Assembly (NCBI GenBank): GCA_964019155.1
Contig: OZ025244.1
Location: 50,042,469 to 50,106,468 of the forward strand
Direction of reading: 5' to 3'
DNA length: 64,000 bases
DNA from: Osedax fenrisi
Lineage: Eukaryota; Annelida; Polychaeta; Sabellida; Siboglinidae
Shown here one piece after another: positions 24,125 through 35,526 of this stretch. Under the pieces are notes generated by a model. The model made no database searches. It was not told the origin of the DNA and saw only the letters and a program-made list of their open reading frames with translations. Position numbers and translations under genes: made by a program. How positions within the stretch are numbered: position 1 is the stretch's first letter; the number at the start of each line of letters is the position of its first letter.

Positions 24125-26015
24125 TTATTATTATCATTATAATCGATGACGACATTTTGTTTACTCACATCGAAGTTATTTGTGATCAGTACCTTACGTT
24201 ACCGGATCAGGATTGTTTCCCGAGCATTTTCAACAATTTTCTTCCACGTCGTCCTGTCTTTCATTGCTGTCTTTAGTTCTTTAATCTTCAATCCCGTATC
24301 TTCACATAGCTGTTTTACATACGTTTTTCTATTTGGTCCAAGCCTGTTGTTCCATGGTTCGGCGTCCACAACAAAACATCTTTTATGATTTCTTCCTCAC
24401 TTCGATAACAATGGCCTGCGAAACGTGTTATTCGTATTCGTGATTGTACGCGTTAGTGGAGGAATATTTCCGTAGAGGAGAATCTTCGTTGGATGCTCTT
24501 TCTATGATATATTTAATATGGTTCTCAACATTCTTGTATAAGTTCCATCTAGCTTTTTCTCATGTTTTTTAGTTAGGATCCAAGCTTCAGAGACGTATAA
24601 TACAACTGATTCTACCACGGCTCTGAAGATGTTTCTCTTTAAAGTTGTGGTGATTTGGAATTTCCATATGGATCTTAGTTTGTCTTTAGCTGTCCAGGAT
24701 TTAGCTATTCTTATTTTGATTTCTTTATCTGTTGATTCTATTTCGCTTTCGAGATAAATGAAATTATCGACATTTTTCAAGAATTCCCCATCTATAGATT
24801 TTACGGTTTAATTCGAGATTATGTTCATATGTTATTTCTTTATATCATTTAGTTTTATACATATAGGTCACAGTATACTGTTTTCCCACTTTCTTCTAAG
24901 ATATTCAGAAGTTTTTCAGCTTTCTGCTAGAATCTGTAAATATTACAAGATCATCAGCATAATCTGCATCTGTAATATTAGTTGCTGGGTATATTTTACT
25001 TCGTTATTTAGATAATCCTAGATCCTTATTTTCGTCAATATGTGTTATTAATACGTAATCAAGTGTAATAATAAACAATAATGGTGCCAGAGTATCCCCA
25101 TGTAGAACACCTGCATTTATATCAACATATTCTATGTCACCATCAGGTGACCGTACCATTGATTTAGTATATCTATATAGTATCATAATTGCGTTGATTA
25201 TCTTCATTGGAATACCGTATGACTTAATAATTTATGCCATTTTTGCTCTGTGTATTGAGTCGAAAGCTTTAGATAATTCTACAAATATTAGGATTGCTAA
25301 AGATTCTTTTCTTTAACACCTTCGATTATCCTTCTTATAGTTAGAATTGTTCCAACGGTTGATCTGTTATTTCTGAAACCATTTGATTTGGTCTGATGAT
25401 ATTATCTAGGGTAGGTTGTATTCTTTCTCTTAGTAGCGTATTATATATTTTAGCCGCGATGCATGTTAGTGTAATACTTCTATAATTGTCTTTAACAGTG
25501 ATGTCACCCTTCTTTGGGAATGTGAGGATGCACCCTATAGTCCAGTGTTCAATTGGCTTCTGAGAGTATACATCGTAGCAGAATTCTAGTAATATGTGAT
25601 TGTAATATATGAAGTGACCTGTCTTCCATACTTCAACTGGTATTTCATCTAATCCGGCGGTTTTATTTTTCTTTATTTTACTGAGTACTATTCCCAGTTA
25701 TTCTATAGTAAATGGACATTGCTGAATGTGAAGTTCATTTTGTGTCCACTATTTTTACTATGTCTTGATTTGTTGTTATCGGATTGTTTCCTAGTAATAG
25801 AGAGAAATGTTGTTTCCATTTTTGTATATGTTCTTTGTCATCTTTTGCTTTAATTTTAGATCTATTTGTTGTCTTTCTACTAGTAATTTTGTTGACAATT
25901 TGCCATGCTATAGCGGATTTCTTATTATATGCAGCTGTTTTGATATCATCTATTTATTTTTGTAAATATTTTATTTGCTAGTTTATATATGTATCTTGGA
26001 GATTTTTTCTTAGCT
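24125..26015 (-). mobile_element. Degenerate RTE-type LINE, RT and C-terminal parts
   Basis: Read on the minus strand from about 26010. A frame near 25700-25300 gives a GFRNNRSTVGTILTIRRII block (the RT 'GFR.G.ST' motif) followed by an AFDS-like block. 25207-25004 reads AGVLHGDTLAPLLFIITLDY (the RT block 'GVLQGDTLAP.LF'). 24780-24502 reads LKRNIFRAVVESVVLYVSEAW and YTRMLRTILN. The 3' part runs down to about 24125. Frames are broken by stops. It is a sister of the RTE copies at 9570 and 28631. Confidence 0.85.
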
Positions 26016-26317
26016 TTGTTAAACTAAATCAAAACTAATCTAATCACAAAGATCATAATCGATCTCGATACAATTATTAGTAATTTTATCAGTAAATATT
26101 CAAATAATATTAGATGTAAACATCTAAATATAAATTTATAATTTAGTATGATAATAATTAATTGATTAACCAATTTAATAATAAATTATCGCATCTCAAT
26201 TATAATTAATACAATTAATTAATTATAATTACACATTATATATTAAAATAAATACACATTAATAATTAATATATATAAATAATTAAATTTAAATATTACT
26301 AATTTAGTAATTAACGT

Positions 26318-26620
26318 ATTTGTTATTGTTATTGTTATTTTTATTTGGTGGAGTCCTTTCATCCCATCCAGGAACTTAGATGAAATTTTCACTTATAACC
26401 ATATATGGCTCTAATGTCCCTTCGAAGCCGCTCTCATGTTAAGGCATCCATGGTTTTAACGAGAGCCGATCATTTATTTATACACAATTATATAAGATCA
26501 CTTCTAAATAATATTTTAAAACCCATTTTATAAAATTAATTAATGGTCCGGACGATGGGTCGAACCCGTGTCCTACTGCTTGTGTGTCTGACGCCTTAGC
26601 CACTGAGCCACACAGTCAGT
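26318..26620 (-). mobile_element. tRNA-derived SINE, family 1, full-length copy
   Basis: On the minus strand the head (from about 26620) has box A TGGCTCAGTGGCTAAGGCG, an anticodon-arm-like segment and box B GGGTTCGACCC. The body ends with CATCTAAGTTCCTGGATGGG and AAAGGACTCCACCAAA, then an (AATAACA)n tail near 26318-26336. Other copies lie at 37211, 51262, 55924 and 60738, all on the minus strand. The head is tRNA-like but carries extra sequence, so a SINE is preferred to a tRNA gene. Confidence 0.85.
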
Positions 26621-26739
26621 TGTAAATTAATAATATATATTTAATAATATACATATAATATATTTATATATACATATAATATATTTATATATATATATAA
26701 ATATATTATATATAATATATATATCCCAGATATTACAAG

Positions 26740-27850
26740 GAAAATACCGAAATATAATTTAAATGTAATCGCAGGTGATTTCAATGCATGCATGTGTGTG
26801 TGTAGTACAGTACAGTGTACACTTTGCACACATCGGCTACCGATATGGATTCATATTGTATGCCGTCCATGAAAAAAAACAAATAGATACGGGATAATTA
26901 TTAAAGAGGTCTTCAATAAAATAACCTAATATGTCTAAGCTCAAGATATCGAAAAAGAAAAGGTCAACTATGGACACGTAAATCGTCAAGTGGAAGAAAC
27001 GTTCAACTATACTATATCATAATAAATCAATAATGGAAAAACAGCGCCAAAAAACTGCAGAGTATATACATATGTTGTTAGCGGAGCATCTGACTACCGC
27101 ATTATCACAGCACTTCTACAGTTAAGTCTCGGCTCAAATAAAAATAACAATTCGTGAGTTATACATAATAACCGGATATGCATGTAAAACGATACTGATA
27201 TTATGAATATATTTGTAATCAAAGTTACAGACAAATTCAGATGTTTAAAATGAAAGGAAACTATAGAATCAGCAAATACAAGATATGATATTTTCGAAAT
27301 TGCATGTAGAGCAACATCGAAAGAGATAATACCCTTAAAATAAAATACCAGACGGCAAATTCCATAATAAGAAAACTCCAGATATACGCGAAAAAAGAAA
27401 AAGAAAACAAATATCAGCACTGATTAAGGAGTCCAATCTAACACAATATAACCTATATTTATAAATGCGCAGGAAATACTATACAATATATAATACTGTT
27501 CAATGAAACGACCTTCAATTAAATAAAGATAGATGAAATGTAGACATATGTCTCGAACAAGTCAGTAGCAGCTTTGAAAGAAATAAATGACATCAGTGGC
27601 AGAAAAACAGCGATACAGCAAAACTAAAATCAGCAAATGAGGAATAACGAATTAAATGATGTCATACTCATTTTAAAGATCTACTTGGTGAACAACCAAA
27701 TGTTTCTAACCAAGACGTATCAACTATAAATGATAAAATACTAAAAATAAATACCGGCATCAAAATGTGTGAACTAATAAAGGATTTTAGTAGCATTGAA
27801 ATGGAAAATCTAATTTACAATATGATTATCATAGAAGTTAGGAAATTATA
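26740..27850 (+). mobile_element. Degenerate RTE-type LINE, endonuclease region
   Basis: A plus-strand frame reads NVIAGDFNA at about 26765-26790 (endonuclease 'GDFNA'). From about 26960, with frame breaks, come LWTRKSSSGRN, WKNSAKN and VVSGASDYRIITALLQLSL near 27080-27125, matching the C-terminal 'SDHRLV.A...L.L' block of AP-type endonucleases. The linker toward the RT continues to about 27850 in pieces, where an (ACT)n tract ends it. It is a relic, oriented opposite to the RTE copies on either side. Confidence 0.65.
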
Positions 27851-28571
27851 TACTACTACTATTTCTACTATTACTATTAACACTACTAATACTACTAATA
27901 TATTTAGTATACTACAATAGTAACTATTTATATATTATAATAATACTACTAATACAAATAATATAACTAATATAGTATCCTATTATTACTACTTCTACTC
28001 CAACAACTATTATTACTACTAAAATGTTTCTGTTATGTTAATATACTATTCCGAAATGGTATGATCTTATAAATATTTATATCGATTTTTTAAACTAATA
28101 CATTTGAAATATAAATTGTTATTTTTATGAACATATGTATAATAGGTATACTTACTATAAACTATAGTCTATAGTAGTGCAATAATGTCAAGTACGTAAT
28201 CAATGATAGTGATTTTATATTATCGTAAGATTCAATGAGTGAATTGTTGCTAGAAAAATATAAATTAGTTTGATAATGAATAATGTGTATTCACTCTTAT
28301 AAACTAATCATTTTATAATTGCAATCATTAATATTAATCAATTTATTATAATGAATTATAAGTAAAATATTAAAAAATTCTAAGTAAAATATTAAATTTT
28401 AAAATAAAACTCTGAACATAAAACTCTTAAACATATAATTGAACTATAAACTATATTTGATATATTATAAACATCATAATTAATAAGCACAAGGTAAATT
28501 ATTTAATTTAATAATATTTAATAATATTATAACCACATACATATATACACACACATAGACACATATACACA

Positions 28572-28630
<59 letters not shown>
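27851..28630. other. AT-rich stretch with microsatellites
   Basis: (ACT)n-like at 27852-28020, a CACACA/TATACA mix at about 28540-28575, (TA)n at 28576-28628. No gene seen. Confidence 0.6.
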
Positions 28631-31560
28631 TTAGTTACTTTACTTTCGTCGAGCTCTCGATCGACCCAATGTTGACAGTTTCTTCCATTCACCACGATCC
28701 ATCACAGTAGATCATATTTCATCGATGTCCTCAAGGCCAGTCTGAAGTTTAAGAGCCTCTATAAATGTAGTTTACATGTTGATGAACTCTTCTTATTTTT
28801 CCTCTTGTGGGTGTCCAAAGTAGTAGGTTATGAGCCATTTCTTCTTTGTGACGTATACATTGTCCAGCAATATTTAACATTCTTTCAGAGATTATATCTA
28901 TTACTTTCGGCGATCTATTATATAGTTTTTCGTTGCTATTTTGCTTTTCAAAGAGATATTCTGAGCCGTACGACGTGTACGGCGTACGTAGTAAGAGAGT
29001 ATAGCATCCATCTATCCGTTTTCTCAGATTACTGTCTAAGGTCAAGTATTGACTACCATATAAAGAACTATTTGAACAGTAGCTTTAAATGCTCGGATCT
29101 TTAACTTGTTCCATATGTTATATGTCTATATGTATTCTATGCATAACGGTCCAAGCGAGAGCCTTTCTAATTTCGAAGTCTTTTTAGAGCTTGCTATCAA
29201 TTCTCCTATATATCTGTAATTAGATACTTCTTTAATTGTTTCACCATTTATTGTTTTAATGAATGGGGATTGTTGTAGGTTACTTCCGATAACTTCTGTT
29301 GTTCTAGTCTTTAGCGTGAGCCCTATTTTTCCATCTTCTATTTCAACTCTATGTAACAGTTCTTGAGCTCGGTATAGTTCTTGAGATGTCAGTGCTATAT
29401 CGTCAGCATAGCTTTAATCGGTTATAACGAATTCTGGTTCCCTGCTGCATATTTTCTCTTTTATCTCAAAACCGAGATTGTATTAATTTTCTCCAATTAC
29501 TTGACGCATTACATAGTCTAAAATTATGATAAATAATAAGAGTGGTAAAGTGTCTACCATTTGAAATTTTGAAGAATTCAGTTTCGCCATCTGATGTTAT
29601 AATTATCGCTTCAGTGTTATCATATAAATATACTATTGCATTGATTATGGTAGATAGTATACCATATTCCGCTAACATTTCTAGCATTTTTCCGCGATCA
29701 ATACCATCGAATGCTTTTTTGAAATCAACAAAAATATAATTATATTTTGATCATGTCTTTTAATTACTTCAATTAATCTTCTCAGTGCAAGGATGTGTGC
29801 AATTGTAGAACTACCAGATCTGAATCCGTTTTGGTTAGGTCTTAATAGAGAGTCAATATATGGTTGAATGCAATTTAATAGCAGCCTTTTTATTAGTTTT
29901 GCGATGAATGCTGATAATGAAATTCCTCTATAGTTATCAACTTCTTCTAGGTTGCCAGATATTGGAATAGGAACCATATCACATTTATACAATTGAGCTG
30001 GTTTTTACTTTGTATTATCATTTGATTTGCAAATTATAGGACTATGTCATCAAGGTGAGTATATTTAAAAACTTATGGAGGTATTCAATCAGGATAGTTG
30101 CTTTGCCATAGATAAGGTTATACTTTACTCAATTTTATTCGCTATTCTTAAAGGTCCAATGGATATATCAAGAGTTTCAGGGTTGATAACTTGTATTTTA
30201 GTATTATTTATTTCAAGTTTATAACCTAAGTGTTTCTTAAAGTATTCATACCATATTGTTAATCGGTCTTCCTTATTTCTTGCTTTGATAATACATATAT
30301 TCGAGAGTTAACGTCTAGTAATCTTATTAATTAGTTTCCAACTGGTTGCGTGTTTGGATAGCTTATTTGTCTGCTCAATCCTTTGAATATCTTTATCGAG
30401 TTATTCAGATTCAATATTATCATGTTCTGGTTGAAGTTTCTCTTTTACATGTCTAATGGTATCTTGGTTACTATCTGTAAATGTTTTTGAGTAAATACTG
30501 AAAGCTACGTTAACTTAATATCTGGCAACAATGATTCTTGTATCTTCTGATATTATCTTTATTTTAGGTTTTCTGTCTTTAGAATTAGTAGGTTAGATGT
30601 TTTTTAATTAGTTTAACAAAGTTGTCGTACAGAGATGTTACGCTCCCGTCACGGTCTTTGTTTTTGTTTAAAATTTAAATCTGTTTCGAGTCATAATGGA
30701 AAATTCTTTACTTGTATTTTTATTTTTAAGAGCAGACCAGTCATATGTCATTCTTTTTGTTATATTTTTATTTTATCATAAACTTAATTTTATCTTTGCA
30801 GTAATTTTCCGGTGGTTAGATCCAATGCTACTGAAGGAATTGTATGTTTCGTAGTTTTTCACACTGTTTTCATCCATTTCATCCAATTTGTTCCGTATCA
30901 TTATATAATCTACTTGAGTTTGTATACCTCCAGTATCTGAGAGGAATATCCTCAACTTACCATTTCTTTTTTGGAAGTGGGTGTTTGTAGTTATCATGTC
31001 TGCTTCATAATCGATAGCGAGTTTTCCATTGATATTTGTAGATTGGTGAAATGTGAATTTATTATCAGTATTATAGCTACCAATGTGAGCATCATTTATT
31101 TTTTAAATTTCAGATATGACATTTTCTGAAGATCTTTCTACCATAATTCCTATACCTCCGATGGAAGTATTATTTGAGTTGCGATATGCTAAGCTAGTAA
31201 TCAGAGTTAGATTACCAATGTTTTCGTACCGAGTTTTATCTTCATGATTGATCTTGTGATCGACTATGCCGAGAATGTTAATGTTGTTCATTCTCATGTT
31301 ATTTGCCAGATCTTCTTTTTTTTTATTTTAAACGGATTGTGAACGTTCATAACGGGTATATTTAATATTTTTCTACATTTTAATAATTTTTTGTTAGTCC
31401 TCATGTATTTGTTGTCGAGTATATCCTTTCCTTTCGGGTTTGGAGATACACCGTCATTTTATATTTCGTTTTGATCCACATCTACAGTCGGAAGCTTGGT
31501 GGTGTTGTAAGCAGGGGCTTTAACCCTGGAGCTGTTTGTTTTAATTGTCATAATTGGTTA
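28631..31560 (-). mobile_element. Nearly full-length but degenerate RTE-type LINE
   Basis: Minus-strand domain order is complete. Endonuclease: 31297-31103 (MNNINILGIVDHKIN; GGIGIMVE) and 30997-30776 (TQVDYIMIRNK; NSFSSIGSNHRKITAKIKLSL). RT: 29992-29681 (YRGISLSAFIAKLIKRLLLN; PNQNGFRSGSSTIAHILALR) and 29687-29466. C-terminus: 29045-28749 (RKRIDGCYTLLLRT; MAHNLLLW). The 3' tail lies at 28631-28660 (reverse of a GTAAAGTAACTAAG run). Several stops and frameshifts break it. A 5' region with no clear coding may extend to about 31740. Confidence 0.85.
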
Positions 31561-31924
31561 TCTTTGCTGATATACCAATATTGGTCGCAACTCCTAAAGT
31601 CGGTTACTTCCATTTAGTAATTCATCTTAACCCAATATTTGTAACATGATTGAAGCTTCTAGATATTGTTAACCCCGTTACAATAGCTCAAGGAATCATT
31701 GATGCGTTCAAGACTTTCTACCTCATCAAGTAGGAAGCGTTAGAAAGGAACAAACTAATATATATATATATAAATATAAATATGTACATATGCACATTTT
31801 CTGCCTATAATATATAGCATTGGTAAAATTGATTTATTCTATTCCCCCAATCACTAAGTGTGTGTTGAATCCAATCTGCAATGTTCTATATACTATTATT
31901 TCACAATTAATCTATAATACACGC

Positions 31925-34300
31925 ATATTATTCAATTCAATTCAATTTATTTTAAAAACTCTTTGTGCCATAGCAATCAAGCGTCTAAAGTAAAAACAAA
32001 AAACAATATAACGGAACATAAACGAAAATAATAAACTAATAATAATATAAATAGGAATACAGAAAGTACTCAACATTAATATAAATTGTAAATAAAATTG
32101 TAGATATTGATAAATAGTGATAAAAAAAATGATCAGGGAAATGCAATAGTAAATAGATATGTTTTTAATAGAGATTTAAAAGAGGTGGTGGATTGAGTGG
32201 AGCGTAGATTATGTGGTAGTTTATTCCATAGCTAAGGGGCCGATATGTGCCATGCACGAATATTAGTGATATGTAGATTAAGCTTAGAGGGTAGATGTAG
32301 AAGGTAAGAAGTAGTTGAACGGAGAGAGATAGTGTGAGTAGGAATAGAGATTAAGGAAGATAGATATTCAGGTATGTTGTGGTGAAGATAGTTATGAGTT
32401 AATAGAAGAACTTTAAATATTATTCTAAATTTTATTGGTAGCCAATGCAATCTATGTAAATATGGGGAAATATGTATTTGGGAAAAGCGATCTATTTTAA
32501 AAATTGATCGTACTAATGCATTCTGTAATATTTGTAATATTTTAATTTGATAGTCAGGTAAGGAGAAAAGGAGAATATTGCAGTAATCGAAAATCGGTAA
32601 TATGAAAGATGAGGCGAGAGTTATAGAAACACTTAGGGAGATGGAGTTACGGATTAGACGGAAAGAGTGAAGATGAAAGTTTATAGAGCGAAGAAGATTT
32701 GAGATTTGGCGATGAAAAGATAAAGAACTGTCGAAATAAACACCAAGATATTTAACATTATCAGAATATAAGATATTATGATTGTTAACCATGATAAATG
32801 GTGGGACTGTTAATGGGTGTCTGGGAGAAGGGAGGTGAAGAAATATAGTTTCTGTTTTATTGGGATTCAGTGATAGAGAGTTATTTGAAAGCCAAGTATG
32901 TATAGATTTAATACAGTTAGACATAAGATTGGGAGCAAAATTTATATCAGAAGTGCATTTTACGTTAAGTTGTATATCATCAGCGTATGAGTGTACTGAT
33001 ATAAGGGGAAATTTAGAAAGTATATCAAAAATAGGAAGTTGATAAATATTAAAAAGAAACGGTCCTAATACAGAGCCTTGGGGGACTCCGTAAGAAACAT
33101 TTCTAGGAGAGGATATGTGCCCATTGATAAGAATAGAAGAAGTACGATCAGAAATGTATGACGTAGACCATTTAATTGCATTACCGGCGATACCAATATT
33201 AGACAATCGAGATATGAGAAGACTATGGTCAATTGTATCAAATGCTGCGCTAAGATCAAGTAGAACAAGAATTGTTCCATATGTATTATTAAGGTCACAT
33301 AATATATTTGTTGTTACCCTGGTTATTGCTGTTTCAGTAGATTTGTATGTACATAAGCACTTTGGAAAGTACAAAGTATATTATTAGTAGTCAGGAAAGA
33401 AGATAGTTGTTTTGAAACGACTCTTTCTAAGGTTTTAGAAAGTATTGAAAGATTGGAAATAGGTCTATAATTATTAAAGGATGAGGGGTCAATAGAAGGA
33501 TTTTTAATGATAGGAGTGATAAGAGAATGTTTGAAAATGAGGGGGACAGTACCAGAAATAAGTGATTCATGGATGATATGAGCTATATTTGATATTATAT
33601 AAGGAGCTATATCATTTAGTAATTTTAAAGGAATTGGATCAAGAGAAGAAGAGCTGCGAGAATTTTTAAGTAAACAAATTAGTTGATCATTAGAAGGTAG
33701 AAAAAGGGAAGTTAGTGTATTAGTTGTATAGAACGATAGAGCTATAGATATAGGTTTGGGTAATGACGAAATAATATTAGTGATTTTATCATTGAAAAAT
33801 TAATCAAATAAATTAGGTAATTCATTATTAGTAAAGTCAGGATATGGCGATTTTTGTCTTCTACCAAGTATGCTATTTGCTAACTTAAAAAGTGAGTTGC
33901 TATCAAATCTTTATACATTTTTCAAATCTTTATATGTGGTTAGTGATGATGAAGATTTTTCTTTTTTCCATTTAGATTCAAGCATTCGTAGACATCGTTT
34001 TTGACTATAAAGGTCAATAGTATACCATGATGTATTAGGGCGTAATATAGTAGTTTTATTAAATACAGGAGCATTTATGTCAAGTGTGAGGATTAGTGAA
34101 TTATTAAGAGATTGAGCATCATGTGTAGGCAACATATTTAAGTCAGTTAAGAACTGAGATATTGATATATGATTTAGATGGCGAGTAGAGCGAGAAATTG
34201 TATAGAATATTATCAGTTGATTGTATCCAAAGAAAATGAGTTCGTTTAAAACAAGTAGAATAATAACAACAAATATACAGGGTAACATAACAACGAGCTT
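31925..34300 (-). mobile_element. L2/CR1-type LINE with an almost intact reverse transcriptase
   Basis: The 380-codon minus-strand frame 33374-32232 is the best-preserved LINE piece: LLDLSAAFDTIDHSLL (RT motif A), SYGVPQGSVLGPFLF (motif B), HSYADDIQLNVK (catalytic YADD, motif C), KYLGVYFDSSLSF, and the C-terminal block LHRLHWLPIKFRIIFKVLLL. Upstream the frame continues, after a break, with RT finger motifs (33800-33390, including PSIDPSSFNNYRPIS) and the linker ORF 34288-33911. The endonuclease is absent, so the copy is 5'-truncated near 34300. The 3' end at 31925-32230 matches 12140-12485. These motifs suit the L2/CR1 group. Confidence 0.88.
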
Positions 34301-34404
34301 ACAATAATACTCGATATCTAAACAACGTGATTAATACCTACTCCTGCCGCTGATGGCAGTTGTATTGAAATCACTAAAATACATTTGATTTTATCGCGAT
34401 TTCC

Positions 34405-34441
34405 ATACAACAATATTGTCATTGTTCTATTAAATTACATG

Positions 34442-34487
<46 letters not shown>

Positions 34488-34742
34488 TAATATAGGTTGG
34501 AGTGAAATTTGAAATAATTATGGCGATCTGGTTATGACTCGCGATAGTGATGTAACGTTATATGTGGAGTTAAATAATGTCACTAATTCACGTATAACGT
34601 TAAATCACTAACGCGAGTCATAGCCAGATTGCCATATGGCAATAACTATATAGTTATTTCAAATTTCACTCTAACCTATATTAAATATATATATATATAT
34701 ATATATTGCATGTCATTTAATAGAAAAATTACAATAATGTTA
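34405..34742. mobile_element. Long near-palindromic foldback element
   Basis: The arms about 34405-34570 and 34575-34742 are inverted copies: AACAATATTGTCATTG... outside, (TA)n in the middle, then TATAGGTTGGAGTGAAATTT and CGATCTGGTTATGACTCGCG inside, mirrored by CGCGAGTCATAGCCAGAT and AAATTTCACTCTAACCTATA. The left (TA)n is longer than the right. It is non-coding. The shape fits a non-autonomous DNA transposon. Confidence 0.75.
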
Positions 34743-34786
34743 GCTTATATTTTTTACTTATAAGTTAGCTTTTATTCACTAGAAAG

Positions 34787-34837
<51 letters not shown>

Positions 34838-35511
34838 TTAGAATAATCCTTGATAGAAATTATTTTTATTTTCAGGTTATTATTATGTATATCTCTTCAA
34901 GGAGAATAAATAAATAAATACATTCCCACATATTTCTCTACACTTACTAACATTGAAAACGTTGGTGATTTATTTCACTCTAAATTGTTAAACTAATTAA
35001 TTGTATATAGTAACCTAATAAGGTTTTATTACCCAGTATTCCAATCAAGCTTTATTTGTATTATATATATATACATATTACAATTATTAGTATTCTATCT
35101 ATATAATTACAATATCTATATGAAATTTTATTTTGAATATATCCGATATCTTGAAATGTTTACATATATATGAGTTGTTAGAGATTCAACGTATGCTTCA
35201 AATAAGCTCATACTCAATATATGTATTATAATTGTATCATATATCATCATGTATATATAACAAAATCGTATACATCGATTACTTTATTAATTATATTAGT
35301 TTTGGAATAAAACTGTTAAAATACTATATTATTTAAAGCCAAATAGAAAAATAATTGAGAGATATGATATTTGAGAGACAAACGATATCGATAAAATTAT
35401 AATAGTTTAATGAATACAATATTTATATATAGATATGCTTAAATAAGTATCATTAATTATTAATATGAACATTATATTATTATTCACGTATATTTATATA
35501 ACAATTACATA
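34743..35511. other. 5' flank of the 35527 gene
   Basis: AT-rich, with (TA)n at 34793-34835. TATATTTATATAACA at 35489-35503 could act as a TATA-like element just before the start codon, but in such AT-rich DNA that is weak evidence. Nothing else seen. Confidence 0.35.
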
Positions 35512-35526
35512 ATGTATTCAGTGAAA

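Noticed and set aside
26545..26615. tRNA gene on the minus strand (box A and box B present)
   Set aside because: The same head recurs with the same non-tRNA body and tail at four other places, so it is a SINE head; no clean cloverleaf was found.
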